Shown here piece after piece: positions 1-9,544 of a stretch of 64,000 nt of DNA (positions within the stretch are counted from its first letter, which is position 1; every line of letters begins with the position of its first letter). Origin of the DNA: Serratia nevei (lineage in GTDB: Bacteria > Pseudomonadota > Gammaproteobacteria > Enterobacterales > Enterobacteriaceae); NCBI RefSeq assembly GCF_037948395.1, contig NZ_CP149940.1:5084001-5148000 (forward strand), in the 5' to 3' direction. A program made the translations under genes and the position numbers. Under the pieces are notes generated by a model. That model ran no database searches. It had not been told where the DNA came from and saw nothing but the letters and a program-made list of their open reading frames with translations.

Positions 1-614
1 AAGAGCGGCAGGCCTGGATCGTGGAAGACGACTACGACAGCGAGATGCGCTACGCCGGTCACCCGTTCCCTTCGCTGCAGGGGTTGGCGCCCGAACGGAC
101 GCTCTATCTCGGCACCTTCAGCAAGGTGCTGTTCCCTTCGCTGCGGCTAGGTTACGCCATCGTGCCACCGCCGCTGGTCGACGCCTTTTGCGGCGCCAGG
201 ATCCTGATGGATCGCCATCCACCCAGTGCGGATCAACACGTGCTGGCCGCCTTTATCGCCGAAGGGTATCTCGACCGCCATATCCGCAAAATGCGCGGCG
301 TCTACGCCGAGAAACGCCGGGTGCTGATCGAGGCGATCAACACGCATATCCCCGCGGAGCTGGCGGTAGTGCAGCCCTGCGATCAGGGCATGCACATGGT
401 GCTGTGGCTGAGGAAAGATCTCGATGACGTGCGGGTCGCCCAATGCGCCAACGAAGCCGGATTGGCGCTGCGGGCGGTGTCGCCGATGTATGCGCCCGGC
501 CACGGTGAGCCGGGTCTGGTGCTGGGATTGGGCGGTTACGCCGACCGCCAGGTGCAACAGGCGGTGGAACGGCTCGGACAGGTGATCCTGGCCTGCGCCG
601 GCAGCGGCGCCTAG
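1..614 (+). CDS. MocR/PdxR-type GntR-family regulator, C-terminal aminotransferase part (5' end outside window)
   Basis: The reading frame is open from the left edge, so only the last ~200 residues are present. They match the fold-type I aminotransferase domain of MocR-family regulators: EDDYDSE near the start, then the PLP-lysine signature GTFSKVLFPSLRLGY. MocR proteins join an N-terminal GntR-type winged helix, here outside the window, to this PLP-binding domain and control vitamin B6 or amino-acid genes. It converges with the EamA exporter and the two stop codons overlap by 4 nt. A free-standing aminotransferase cannot be excluded because the N-terminus is missing, but the EDDYDSE sequence favours MocR. 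The regulated target is unknown. Confidence 0.85.
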   Translation, partial: ERQAWIVEDDYDSEMRYAGHPFPSLQGLAPERTLYLGTFSKVLFPSLRLGYAIVPPPLVDAFCGARILMDRHPPSADQHVLAAFIAEGYLDRHIRKMRGVYAEKRRVLIEAINTHIPAELAVVQPCDQGMHMVLWLRKDLDDVRVAQCANEAGLALRAVSPMYAPGHGEPGLVLGLGGYADRQVQQAVERLGQVILACAGSGA

Positions 615-1528
615 CGGGAAAAACGTTTGGCGCCGAACACGCAAACCACCACGCCGGCCATCACGGCGATCATCATCGGCTGGACGGTCTCATGCAGCAG
701 CCAGCCCGCCAGCGCCAGGCCGAAGAACGGCTGCAGCAGCTGCAACTGTCCGACGGCGGCGATGCCGCCCTGCGCCAGGCCGCGATACCAGAAAATAAAC
801 CCAATCCACATGCTGAACACCGAGACGTAAACCAGCGACAGCCAGGCGGCGCCGCTGATCGCAGGCCAACCGGCCGGCGCCGCCAGCCAGGTGGCCGCCA
901 GCGTCAACGGCAACGCCACCACCAGCGCCCAGGAGATCACCTGCCAGCCGCCGATCCGGCGCGACAGCACCGCCCCTTCGGCATAGCCCAGGCCGCACAG
1001 CAACACCGCCCCGACCATCAGCGCATCCCCTTGCCAGGCACCGCCGCTCCCCTGGCTCAACGCGAAAGCGCCCACCAGCACGGCGCCGACGCCTGAAAAA
1101 GCCCAAAAAGCGGGCTTGGGCCGTTCTCCGCCGCGCAAAACGCCAAAACCGGCGGTCGCCAGCGGCAGCAGGCCGATGTACACCAGCGAATGCGCCGACG
1201 TGGTGTGCTGCAGCGCCAGCGCCGTCAGCAGCGGAAAACCGATGACCACGCCGAGCGCCACAAACAGCAGCGGCGGCAAATCGGCCCGCGTCGGCCGCGC
1301 CTGCCGGGTGATCAGCAACGCACACAGGGCCAGCAAGGCGGCGATCGCCGCCCTGACCGCCGTCAGAAACAGCGGATCGAGCTCCAGCACCGCCACTCGC
1401 GTGGCGGGCAGCGAGCCGCTGAAGATCATCATGCCGAGGAAGCCGTTCATCCAGCCCTGAGCCGAATGCCCGGCGGCGGGATGAGCAGGGGGAACAACGA
1501 GAGTTTTTTCAGACTGACTGTCCGTCAT
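611..1528 (-). CDS. EamA-family (DMT superfamily) membrane exporter
   Basis: This 305-residue integral membrane protein has about ten hydrophobic segments arranged as two EamA repeats, as in the RhaT/YdcZ-like drug/metabolite transporters. The substrate is unknown; family members export amino acids, nucleosides or drugs. I chose the ATG at 1528 (MTDSQSEK) because GGAG lies 7 nt upstream; an in-frame GTG at 1543 would add five residues. It converges on the MocR-type gene, a common pairing in which the regulator may control the exporter, but that link is inference. Confidence 0.8.
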   Translation of the reverse strand: MTDSQSEKTLVVPPAHPAAGHSAQGWMNGFLGMMIFSGSLPATRVAVLELDPLFLTAVRAAIAALLALCALLITRQARPTRADLPPLLFVALGVVIGFPLLTALALQHTTSAHSLVYIGLLPLATAGFGVLRGGERPKPAFWAFSGVGAVLVGAFALSQGSGGAWQGDALMVGAVLLCGLGYAEGAVLSRRIGGWQVISWALVVALPLTLAATWLAAPAGWPAISGAAWLSLVYVSVFSMWIGFIFWYRGLAQGGIAAVGQLQLLQPFFGLALAGWLLHETVQPMMIAVMAGVVVCVFGAKRFSR

Positions 1529-1822
1529 GTGAACGCTCCGCACGCCTGAGGCATACCGAAATCGGCAACCCGCGAGGCGATGTCATAGTGAAAGAGAACA
1601 TCGTTCCCCGGCGTCGCTTGCCGGGGCCAGGTTCTATTTTTCAGATAAAGCGGTTCACAGACAGGTCCAGATAGCGAAATTTTCACTGTGCCGGTTAGCA
1701 AAGCGCGCCGCTAACGCCAAAGAAGGGCGTTTTTCGGGCTGTCCTTGGCCGTTTGGCGGCTCTGCCTGCGGGGTATCATGGACTTTTATGCGTTTTTGCA
1801 GAACAGGACAAGGTGCGGTGCC

Positions 1823-3073
1823 GTGGTGAAACCCTTCTTACGCAGTGGCAGTTTGGATGATGTGCTGGCTTTAGGCGAAAACGGGCAACCGGTCTACGCC
1901 TGCGCGCAGCAGCTGCGGGAAACCCTGCGTCTTCGCCGGCAGCAGCAGGCCGCCGACTGTCTGGCGATCCCCCAGCCGAACGAAAGCGGCACCCGCATCG
2001 ACTGGTATGCGCCCTTCCCCGGCAAGGTCACCTCCTGGCTGGCGGCGAGCGACGCCCAGCGCACGCAGGCGGTGCGCCACCTGGAACACTGCCTGACGAC
2101 CTTCCGCAGCCTGACGGAACAGGCCCAGGCGACCGATCACCCCAGCCATCGCCTGTTCGGCGCGCTGCTGGCCAAAGCGATGCACATGCCCGATCCCAAC
2201 CACGTTTATCTGGTGGACGACCGGCCGGTGCTGACCTTCTGGGGCTTTATCAAGCCGCAGGCGCAGAGCCCGGACGATCCGTTGGCCTGCCTGCGCCCGA
2301 TCGAAGCAGAGGTGAAAGTCGAAGTGGAAAAACCGGCGCCGATCGCCGCCGCACCGCGTAAACCGGCCGTTGTCGAACCGGTAAAACCGGCCCCGGCCGC
2401 CGAGCCCGAACCGGTGCCTGCCCCGGCAGCGCCTATCGCCCCCCCTGCCGCCGTTCGCCCGCGCCGGCGCTACGCTCTCTGGCTCTTGCCCATACTGCTG
2501 CTAGGCAGTGCGGCGCTGGCCGCCTGGCTGCACCGCTCGCCGCCGCCGCAACCGGCGATGCCGGCGGAGGTCCAGCATCCGGCCCCGCCGGAAAAAGCCG
2601 CCGCGCCGTTGCCCAAGCTGCGCTTGCCGCTGGCGCACGCGACGCTGTTGCCGCCGCCACCGGCGCCGGTCATCCCGCAGCCGGCGGACAAAAATGCGCT
2701 GGTGCTGCCGCCCGAGGCGGTGAAGGCCGGCTCCACCCGTTTCCTTAACGGCAAATGGCGCGCCACGGTGGCGCTGAAAGACCCGATCACCGGCAAACGC
2801 CCCGGCCTGCAATACCGTCTGAACGGCGGCAAAGGCAACGCCATCATCGCCTACGGCGACGGCGTCAGCTGCCGGGTGGCGGTCGAAGCCGGGCTGATGC
2901 AGTCCGGCAATCTGGTGATCAACAGCCGCACCAAGGCGCGCTGCAGCGACGGTAGCCGCTACCAGATCCCGGAGATCGTTTGCCGCCAGGGCGAAACCGG
3001 CGCGGCGGAGTGCACCGGCCGCTACGATGCGGACACCATCTATCCCATGACGTTCAAGCGCGAGAGTAAATGA
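1823..3073 (+). CDS. srfA: SrfA-like protein, first gene of srfABC operon
   Basis: About 416 residues. A soluble N-terminal part contains FLRSGSLDDVLALGENGQPVY. A Pro/Ala/Glu-rich linker follows, with repeated KPAP/EPVP units, then one membrane segment (ALWLLPILLLGSAALAAWL, about residues 217-236), a second proline-rich stretch and a C-terminal domain with four cysteines. This suggests a single-pass inner-membrane protein with an exposed C-terminal domain. Salmonella srfABC was named for regulation by SsrB; the biochemical role is unknown. The stop overlaps the srfB start (ATGA). The start is uncertain: GTG 1823 or 1826 gives M-V-K-P-F-L, while ATG 1778 and TTG 1745 are in frame upstream. Confidence 0.75.
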   Translation: MVKPFLRSGSLDDVLALGENGQPVYACAQQLRETLRLRRQQQAADCLAIPQPNESGTRIDWYAPFPGKVTSWLAASDAQRTQAVRHLEHCLTTFRSLTEQAQATDHPSHRLFGALLAKAMHMPDPNHVYLVDDRPVLTFWGFIKPQAQSPDDPLACLRPIEAEVKVEVEKPAPIAAAPRKPAVVEPVKPAPAAEPEPVPAPAAPIAPPAAVRPRRRYALWLLPILLLGSAALAAWLHRSPPPQPAMPAEVQHPAPPEKAAAPLPKLRLPLAHATLLPPPPAPVIPQPADKNALVLPPEAVKAGSTRFLNGKWRATVALKDPITGKRPGLQYRLNGGKGNAIIAYGDGVSCRVAVEAGLMQSGNLVINSRTKARCSDGSRYQIPEIVCRQGETGAAECTGRYDADTIYPMTFKRESK

Positions 3074-6018
3074 TGCTGGCACCCCTTACGGACTACAAAC
3101 ACGGCATTACGCTGATTCAGGACAGCGGCATTCAGTTTCTGGACTTTGCCCTGACGCCGCTGCTGGACGCCGAGTTTCCCGGCAAATTCGTGCGCAAGAC
3201 CGCCAGCGGCCCGCTGCTGCGCCTGCAATGGGAGGCCGAGAGCGGCAAATACCAGCTTCCGGCCGTGGGCGACCAGGCCGCCGAAGTGGTGCGGCCGGAG
3301 TTCAGCTATCCGCTGCAGCAGTCGCTGCGCCTGCTGGATAAGCTCTGGCTGCCGCTGCCCTTCTTGCGCCACACCCCGGCAGGCCTGTTTTTGTCGGGCC
3401 CGGACAACTGGGCGCGCCTGCAGGTGGTGCAGCTGGATGAACCGGATCAGGACGGCAACCTGCTGCGCGTGGTGCTGGCCTTCGACACCCGCGCCGCCGC
3501 GCCCGGCCAGGAGACGCTGGCGCCGGGCGAAAGCGATCTCGGCACCGGGCTCAACTTCGCGCTGGCGCACCGCAACCACGAACTGGGCGAGTTTCTCGAT
3601 CTGACCTGGGTAGACGGCTGGCTGCGCGAAGCGTTCAGCCAGCGCGCCGCCGAGCGGGAGCAGCGTGCCGAAGTGGAGATCAACGCCGGGCTGAAAACCT
3701 TCGAGTATCAGGCGCACTACCTCAATCTGCTGCACATGCTCGGCCATCAGCTGGCGGTACCGCAGATAAAGATGGTGGCGGCGACGTTGCAGCAACCGGC
3801 GATCGACGTCGATCTGGTGCTGGACGTCGGCAACTCGCACACCTGCGGCGTGCTGGTCGAAGACCACCCGGAAGAGAGCAACGGCCTGAAGCAAACCTAC
3901 GAGCTGCAGCTGCGTTCGCTGTCCGAACCGCACCGCGTCTACAACGAACTGTTCGAGAGCCGGGTGGAGTTTTCTCAGGCCAGCTTCGGCAAGCCGCATC
4001 TGTCGTTCCAGAGCGGGCGCGACGACGCCTTCCAGTGGCCCTCCATCACCCGCGTCGGTCGTGAGGCCGCGCAATTGGCGCAGCGACGCGAAGGGCATGA
4101 AGGCACCACCGGCATCTCCAGCCCACGGCGTTATCTGTGGGACGAGGAGCGCTATGCGCCCGGCTGGCGCTTCAACGAGCGGCACGAGCCGATGGCCGCC
4201 GCCGCGCCGTTGACCACCCTCATCAACGACGAAGGCGTGCCGCTGTCCGCCCTGCCGACGGCGCAACGGCTGCCAGTGTTCGCCGCCCATTACAGCCGCA
4301 GCGCGGTGATGACGCTGATGCTGAGCGAGCTGCTGGCGCAGGCGCTGATGCAGATCAACAGCATCGCCCAGCGCAGCCGCATGCCGAACGCCGCCGCGCC
4401 GCGCCGTTTGCGCGCCATCATTCTGACGCTGCCTTCGGCCATGCCGAAGCCGGAGCGCGAGATCTTCCGCCGCCGCATGCAGGAAGCGATCGGGCTGGTG
4501 TGGAAGTCCCTCGGCTGGCACCCGCAGGATGCGCCGTTCGACGGCGCGCACGTCCGCTTCCCGGTGCCTCAGGTGCAGATGGAGTGGGACGAGGCCACCT
4601 GCGGCCAGATGGTCTATCTGTACAATGAAACCCAGGTGAACTTCGCCGGCCGCACCGACGCCTTTTTCGCCGCCATGGCCCGGCCCGACCGGCCGCTGGC
4701 GCCGGGTGAGCAGGCGGGAAAAACGCTGCGCATCGCCTCCATCGACATCGGCGGCGGCACCACGGATCTGGCGATCACGCACTATTCGCTCGATGACGGC
4801 GTGGGCAACAACATCAAAATCAACCCGCGCCTGCTGTTCCGCGAGGGCTTTAAAGTCGCCGGCGACGATATCCTGCTGGACGCCATCCAGCAGTTTATCC
4901 TGCCCGCCGTGCAGCAGGCGTTCGAAGCCGCCGGCGTGAGCGCCGCCCCGGCGTTGATGGACAGGCTGTTCGGCAACGAAGGGCGCATGGACGGGCTTTC
5001 TACCCTGCGTCAGCAGGCGGCGCTGCAGATTTTCATGCCCGCCGGACGCGCGCTGCTCGGCGCCTATGAAGAATACGATCCGCTGGACAGCCGGGCGGAA
5101 ATCGCCGCCAGCCTGGGCGATCTGCTGCCGCAGCCGCCGACGCCGCAGGTGCTGGCGTTTATCAACGGCGAGGTGCAGCGCGAAGCCGACAGCGACGCCT
5201 TCGATATTCTGCACACCCCGCTGGTGATCCGCCTGGCCGATCTGCACGCCGCCTTCTTGTCCGATCGCATCGGCATCGGCCGCTGCCTGCGCCTGTTGGC
5301 CGAGGTGGTGGCGCTGTATACCTGCGACGTGCTGCTGTTGACCGGCCGCCCGGCGCGTTTCCCCGGCGTGCAGGCGCTGCTGCGCCATCTGCAGCCGTTG
5401 CCCGCCAGCCGCATTCTGCCGCTCGAGGGCTACCACACCCGCAGCTGGTACCCGTTCAACAAGCGCGGCCGCATCGACAACCCGAAATCCACCGCCGCGG
5501 TAGGTGCCATGCTGTGCCTGTTGGCGATCGACCTGCGCCTGGAGAGCTTTTACTTCAACGTCGGCGATTTCCAGCCCTACTCCACCATTCGCCATCTGGG
5601 CATGCTGGACGGCAACAACATGCTGGCGGACGATAACGTCTATTACCGCGACATCGATCTGGATCGCGCCGACTTCGTGCTCGACCCCGCCGGCAGCTTC
5701 CAGCTGCGCGGCCCGCTGCGCCTGGGCTTCCGCCAACTGGACAACGAACGCTGGCCGGCCTCGCCGCTCTATACGCTGACCATTAATGACGCCCAGCTGG
5801 CGCGCAAACTGGCCGGCGATGCGGTGATCACCCTGCGGCTGGCCATTACCGCCAGCGCCGAACAGGGCGCAGAAAGCGTCAAGATCGCGCAGGCGTTGCT
5901 GGCCGACGGCAGCCCCGTCCCGGCGCACCACCTGCAACTGAAACTCAATACCCTGGCTGCCAGCGCCTCCGGCGCGACCCACTACTGGATAGACAGCGGG
6001 AGCATTTACCCACGATGA
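3070..6018 (+). CDS. srfB: SrfB-like protein with actin/Hsp70-type ATPase motifs
   Basis: 982 residues, the size usual for SrfB. The N-terminal ~240 residues have no motif I recognise. From residue ~249 the sequence LVLDVGNSHTCGVLVED resembles the phosphate-1 loop of actin/Hsp70-like ATPases. Residues ~556-570 (IASIDIGGGTTDLAITHY) resemble the phosphate-2 loop. The family is therefore probably an ASKHA-fold ATPase, although it is usually called only a virulence factor. No signal peptide is seen, so it is likely cytoplasmic. Translation is probably coupled at both ends: ATGA overlaps join it to srfA and srfC. ATG 3073 is an alternative start one codon in. Confidence 0.8.
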   Translation: MMLAPLTDYKHGITLIQDSGIQFLDFALTPLLDAEFPGKFVRKTASGPLLRLQWEAESGKYQLPAVGDQAAEVVRPEFSYPLQQSLRLLDKLWLPLPFLRHTPAGLFLSGPDNWARLQVVQLDEPDQDGNLLRVVLAFDTRAAAPGQETLAPGESDLGTGLNFALAHRNHELGEFLDLTWVDGWLREAFSQRAAEREQRAEVEINAGLKTFEYQAHYLNLLHMLGHQLAVPQIKMVAATLQQPAIDVDLVLDVGNSHTCGVLVEDHPEESNGLKQTYELQLRSLSEPHRVYNELFESRVEFSQASFGKPHLSFQSGRDDAFQWPSITRVGREAAQLAQRREGHEGTTGISSPRRYLWDEERYAPGWRFNERHEPMAAAAPLTTLINDEGVPLSALPTAQRLPVFAAHYSRSAVMTLMLSELLAQALMQINSIAQRSRMPNAAAPRRLRAIILTLPSAMPKPEREIFRRRMQEAIGLVWKSLGWHPQDAPFDGAHVRFPVPQVQMEWDEATCGQMVYLYNETQVNFAGRTDAFFAAMARPDRPLAPGEQAGKTLRIASIDIGGGTTDLAITHYSLDDGVGNNIKINPRLLFREGFKVAGDDILLDAIQQFILPAVQQAFEAAGVSAAPALMDRLFGNEGRMDGLSTLRQQAALQIFMPAGRALLGAYEEYDPLDSRAEIAASLGDLLPQPPTPQVLAFINGEVQREADSDAFDILHTPLVIRLADLHAAFLSDRIGIGRCLRLLAEVVALYTCDVLLLTGRPARFPGVQALLRHLQPLPASRILPLEGYHTRSWYPFNKRGRIDNPKSTAAVGAMLCLLAIDLRLESFYFNVGDFQPYSTIRHLGMLDGNNMLADDNVYYRDIDLDRADFVLDPAGSFQLRGPLRLGFRQLDNERWPASPLYTLTINDAQLARKLAGDAVITLRLAITASAEQGAESVKIAQALLADGSPVPAHHLQLKLNTLAASASGATHYWIDSGSIYPR

Positions 6019-8195
6019 AAGCTACCACTACCGCCCAATCGGCCCCGAACCACGCACTCAGCACCGGCATTCTGCAGGCGATCGCCTGGGTGGACGCCGC
6101 GCGCCGGCAGTCCACCCGTTTGGAACAGGAGGCGGATCGCCTGACGCTGCGCCTGCGCCGTTGCCATAACCGCGCGCTGCAATTGGCGAATGCGCAACCT
6201 GAGCAGGTCGCTATCGGCCTGTACGGCCACAACGCCGCCGCCAAGGCTCACCTGCTGGCGGCGCTGGCCCCCGGCGCAGAAAGGCTGCACGCAGATGCCG
6301 CGCTGGCGGTGCGTTACTGCGCCGCCGCGCCGTCGCCGTGCGCCGAGTATCCTCTCGCCCTCGCGCTGCTCGATGAAGCGCAGTGGCTGGCCATCACGCT
6401 CGATGCCGCCACGATGGGCGGCTTCCGGCTGGACTGGGACGCCCGCGCGATCGCCGGCCATCTGCAAGCGTTGGCGCGCCACCGCCAAACCGTCGCCCTC
6501 GACGGCCTCAGCGACAGCGATGTACTGACGCTGTGGGATAGCCAACGCCGCCACGGCGACAAGGGGCAACAGACGCTGGACAGGCATTTCTGGCCGCAGG
6601 CCGTGGCGCTGGCGCCGCAGCTGAGCATCGACGATCGCGCGCGCCTGTTTGCGCCGCTGTGGGGAGAGGAAACAACGCTGACGGCGCGTTATCGCCAGCT
6701 GGCACACACGCTGCATGCCCTCGGCGGCAGCCGACAGGTTCATGCTCCGCACCGCGCCTTGCCGCTGCTGGCCGCGAGCGCCACAGCGGAAAACGCGACG
6801 ATCGTCGTGATGGCCGAACACGGCGGGGGACGGGAGATCGCGCTGAGCGATCTGACCTGGCTGACCGCCGAAGTCACCACCGTTCTGCCGCAAACGGCGC
6901 AGACGGGCCTGCCCGCCGACGTGGCGCTGATCGACCTGCCCGGCAGCCGCGCTTGCCCGCAGGCGGAACCGACGCAGCGGCTGCAACAGGCGAAACGCGA
7001 CCATTTGCTGACCCGCTGTGCAGACGGCCTGCACGCCAACCTGCTGCTGGTAGCCGATGCCGCCGCCACGCCACAGGACGCCGCCCGCATCGGCCAGAGG
7101 CTCGCCAACTGGGTCAACCAGACTCAGGGGGAAACCCCGGCGCTGCGCCAGCGCCGCAAACCCGGCCTGATCTGGGCGATCACGCCGTTTGATCAACGCG
7201 GGGAAGGCAAAACGCGCCCCGACGACGCCGTACAGCGCCAGGTCGGCGAGCCCGGCGACAGCTGGGCCACACTGCTGGCGCTGGATGAACAGGATTGCCG
7301 CCGTATGGTGAGCTACCTGACCGCTCAGGCGCGCCCGGCCCAGAAGCAAGCGCGCCTGCTCGAACAGCGCGAAGAATTGCAGCGCGAGCTGACGGAAAGC
7401 CTGCTCGGCAACTGGCTCACCGCCGCCGATCCACACGCGGCGCAGCAACGCGGCCAGCAGCTGCTGCGAGCGCTGCAGGCGCAGGCCGGTCGCCACGGCG
7501 AACTGCTGGAACGGCTGTTGCCGCAGCGCGATACGTTGCGCCAGCTTTATCAGCAACAGCAGCACGCCGCGCCGGCCCCGACGGCGACGCCAGCGCCGTT
7601 CGGGCTCGATATCGATCTGTTCGGCGCACCGGAAACCCCGGCGCCCGGCGAGCCCCCCGCGTCATCCTTTGCCGCGCGGGTATTCGCGGATTGGATCAAC
7701 CATCTGCGCAGCCTGCCGGACAGCCGTCGGTTGCTGGAGCTGCTCGGCGTCGAAAAGCCGCACCTGGAACTGCTGGTTGATGCGCTGATCGGCGCCGCCT
7801 GCCGCCTGCGGCTCGATGATGAGCTGGAGAACGCGCTGTGCGCCGGGGGCCTGCCGGAACAGAGCGAAGATCGGCAAATCAGCCAGGCGCTGGCGATACT
7901 GGGCGACTTTGTCGCCTGGCTCGGTTTCCAGCGGCGCGATGCGGCAACGCGCCCCGAGAGCCGCGTCAATCCCGGCCAGCCGATCTTTACCCCACCGCCG
8001 CAGCCGGCGGTGGACTGGAGCCGCCAGCAGCGGTTAACCCGGCTGGCGCCGACGCCGACCAAAAACACCGCGTTTTATATCTATGACTGGCTGATCGGCC
8101 TGCAAACCCTGCTGGCGGAGAATGCGGCGACGGAGAGCGCACTCGGCGAGGCGCAGCGCGCGGCGTTGGAAGAGATCGTGGCGACTCTGCGCTAA
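6015..8195 (+). CDS. srfC: SrfC-like protein, degenerate P-loop NTPase-like
   Basis: 726 residues, overlapping srfB by ATGA. After an N-terminal segment likely to form a helix (residues ~20-60) comes GLYGHNAAAKA (residues 68-78) at the place of a Walker A loop. The glycine before the lysine and the following Ser/Thr are both alanine. A G3-like DLPG motif occurs at 307-310 (ALIDLPGS). This layout suggests a large dynamin-like GTPase relative that may have lost normal nucleotide chemistry. The second half is rich in Leu/Gln/Arg and ends in a helical region. With SrfB it could form a two-NTPase complex beside the membrane-anchored SrfA; this is inference. Confidence 0.75.
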   Translation: MKATTTAQSAPNHALSTGILQAIAWVDAARRQSTRLEQEADRLTLRLRRCHNRALQLANAQPEQVAIGLYGHNAAAKAHLLAALAPGAERLHADAALAVRYCAAAPSPCAEYPLALALLDEAQWLAITLDAATMGGFRLDWDARAIAGHLQALARHRQTVALDGLSDSDVLTLWDSQRRHGDKGQQTLDRHFWPQAVALAPQLSIDDRARLFAPLWGEETTLTARYRQLAHTLHALGGSRQVHAPHRALPLLAASATAENATIVVMAEHGGGREIALSDLTWLTAEVTTVLPQTAQTGLPADVALIDLPGSRACPQAEPTQRLQQAKRDHLLTRCADGLHANLLLVADAAATPQDAARIGQRLANWVNQTQGETPALRQRRKPGLIWAITPFDQRGEGKTRPDDAVQRQVGEPGDSWATLLALDEQDCRRMVSYLTAQARPAQKQARLLEQREELQRELTESLLGNWLTAADPHAAQQRGQQLLRALQAQAGRHGELLERLLPQRDTLRQLYQQQQHAAPAPTATPAPFGLDIDLFGAPETPAPGEPPASSFAARVFADWINHLRSLPDSRRLLELLGVEKPHLELLVDALIGAACRLRLDDELENALCAGGLPEQSEDRQISQALAILGDFVAWLGFQRRDAATRPESRVNPGQPIFTPPPQPAVDWSRQQRLTRLAPTPTKNTAFYIYDWLIGLQTLLAENAATESALGEAQRAALEEIVATLR

Positions 8196-8289
8196 GCGGC
8201 GGCTCTGGCTGCAATAGGGGGAGAAAACAGGATAAATCGGGCGTTGCCGATTATGCTGATGAGTAACGCCGCGATTCTGGGAGAAAATC

Positions 8290-8703
8290 ATGCCCCCTTT
8301 CAGCCTGAAGACTATCGACCATGTGGTTCTGCGCGTGTGCGATATGCAGAAAAGCCTGCATTTTTATACCCAGATCGTCGGCTGTGATATCGCCAAACGG
8401 CGGCCGGATTTGGGGCTGATGCACCTGCGCGCCGGGGCGGCCATGATTGATCTGGTCGACGTTAACGGCCAGCTTGGAAAAAAAGGCGGCGATGCGCCCG
8501 ATCCTCACCGGCAAAATGTCGATCACCTCTGCCTGCGCATCGATCCTTTCAACGAAGACGAACTGCTGGCCTATCTGCGATCGCAAGGGATCGCCGTCGA
8601 TCCTGCTGAATCGCGCTACGGCGCGGAAGGTGACGGGCCGTCGATTTACTTCAGCGATCCGGACGGCAATCGCATCGAGCTTAAGGGGCCGGCGATCGGC
8701 TAG
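8290..8703 (+). CDS. VOC (glyoxalase/bleomycin-resistance fold) protein
   Basis: 137 residues forming one complete VOC domain. IDHVVLRVCDM begins the first beta-alpha-beta-beta-beta module and YFSDPDGNRIEL ends the second. Conserved metal-ligand positions are visible: His in IDHVVL, His in VDHLCLRI and Glu in RIELKG. VOC proteins are metal-dependent dioxygenases, isomerases or lyases, or resistance proteins. Nothing here fixes the substrate. Start supported by GGGAG upstream. The stop overlaps the stop of the convergent Crp/Fnr-type gene by 4 nt. Confidence 0.8.
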   Translation: MPPFSLKTIDHVVLRVCDMQKSLHFYTQIVGCDIAKRRPDLGLMHLRAGAAMIDLVDVNGQLGKKGGDAPDPHRQNVDHLCLRIDPFNEDELLAYLRSQGIAVDPAESRYGAEGDGPSIYFSDPDGNRIELKGPAIG

Positions 8704-9383
8704 ATCCTGGCGCTCCCGTTGATGTCGGCCAGCCGTTGGCTATCCACCACCCGCAGCGATTTGTTTTTAAACTGAATAATACCGTCCGCCGCGAGCTGCG
8801 CCAGCGCGCGGCTCAGCTGCCTGACGGAGATCCCTAATCTGCCCGCCAGCAACTCCCTGTTTTCGAGCTGAATCTGCACGCCTTCCTGCTTTATTTTAAA
8901 TAACAGAAATTTACGCAACTTATATTCTGCCGTTAAGCCGCCGCTCGCATGCAGCAATGAAGCGTTAAGCAGCTTGTCGCTTAACTGCCGGCACATAAAG
9001 GCGAGGAAAACAGGATCGTGCATGGCCCGCTCTTTGATGGCCTCGATAGGCAGCGTGAAGATCAGCGCGTCCGTGACCGCCTGTACGGTGCTGAACACCG
9101 CCCGCTGCGCCTGGGAGAACAGCTCCAGATCGCCTATCACGGAGAAATCCGTTTCGAAGGAAAAGACGATGTGCATGCCGTTCACATCGTAATTCTCAAC
9201 CTGCAATTTTCCCTGCACGAGAAAAAACAGGTGGGTCAACCGATCGCTTTGCGTCACCAGGTATTCACCGGCCTCGACCCTGACCAGGCGCAGGGCGGCC
9301 AGCAGCGGGGGCGAAAGCGCCGTTCGCAGATCGTGAGCTTCGATAAACGCTTCTTTCAGCTTGCTGTCACCGACAGTTTTCAC
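8700..9383 (-). CDS. Crp/Fnr-family transcription regulator, YeiL-like
   Basis: 227 residues. An N-terminal cyclic-nucleotide-binding-like beta-roll (about residues 25-130, with VEAGEYLVTQSDRLTHLFFLVQGKLQV) precedes a long helix and a C-terminal winged helix (LLAGRLGISVRQLSRALAQL). In E. coli the Crp/Fnr member YeiL neighbours the nucleoside hydrolase gene rihB. Here it is divergent from a nucleoside hydrolase, which supports a YeiL-like role in nucleoside salvage. Only one cysteine is present (FMCRQ), so an Fnr-type four-Cys iron-sulfur cluster is ruled out. It starts at GTG with GGGAG about 10 nt upstream. The orthology to YeiL rests partly on context. Confidence 0.65.
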   Translation of the reverse strand: MKTVGDSKLKEAFIEAHDLRTALSPPLLAALRLVRVEAGEYLVTQSDRLTHLFFLVQGKLQVENYDVNGMHIVFSFETDFSVIGDLELFSQAQRAVFSTVQAVTDALIFTLPIEAIKERAMHDPVFLAFMCRQLSDKLLNASLLHASGGLTAEYKLRKFLLFKIKQEGVQIQLENRELLAGRLGISVRQLSRALAQLAADGIIQFKNKSLRVVDSQRLADINGSARI

Positions 9384-9544
9384 GGCGATTCACTCCCAGG
9401 GCTTATCCGTTAACGTCTAGCATCCTATCTTTTCGACTGCGCCCAGAATAGCCGGCACGCTTCAGAACGAAACAGGACATCTGACCTTTTTTGCCTCGGG
9501 CCGTCTGGGTATTTTCTCCGCAGACCCCACCCAAGGAGAGTGCC

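Noticed and set aside
1606..1626. CCCCGGC / GCCGGGG inverted repeat upstream of srfA
   Set aside because: It lies between two divergent starts, so no transcript would need to end there. It could be a chance GC-rich repeat; I could not assign a role.
3040..5982. 980-codon open frame on the minus strand opposite srfB
   Set aside because: GC-rich codon use in srfB leaves the antisense frame open. The translation is dominated by Arg, Gln, His and Ala with no domain, and srfB is a clear family member.
6006..7565. 519-codon minus-strand frame opposite srfC
   Set aside because: Same shadow composition; it starts inside srfC, has no ribosome site, and srfC is supported by its operon and motifs.
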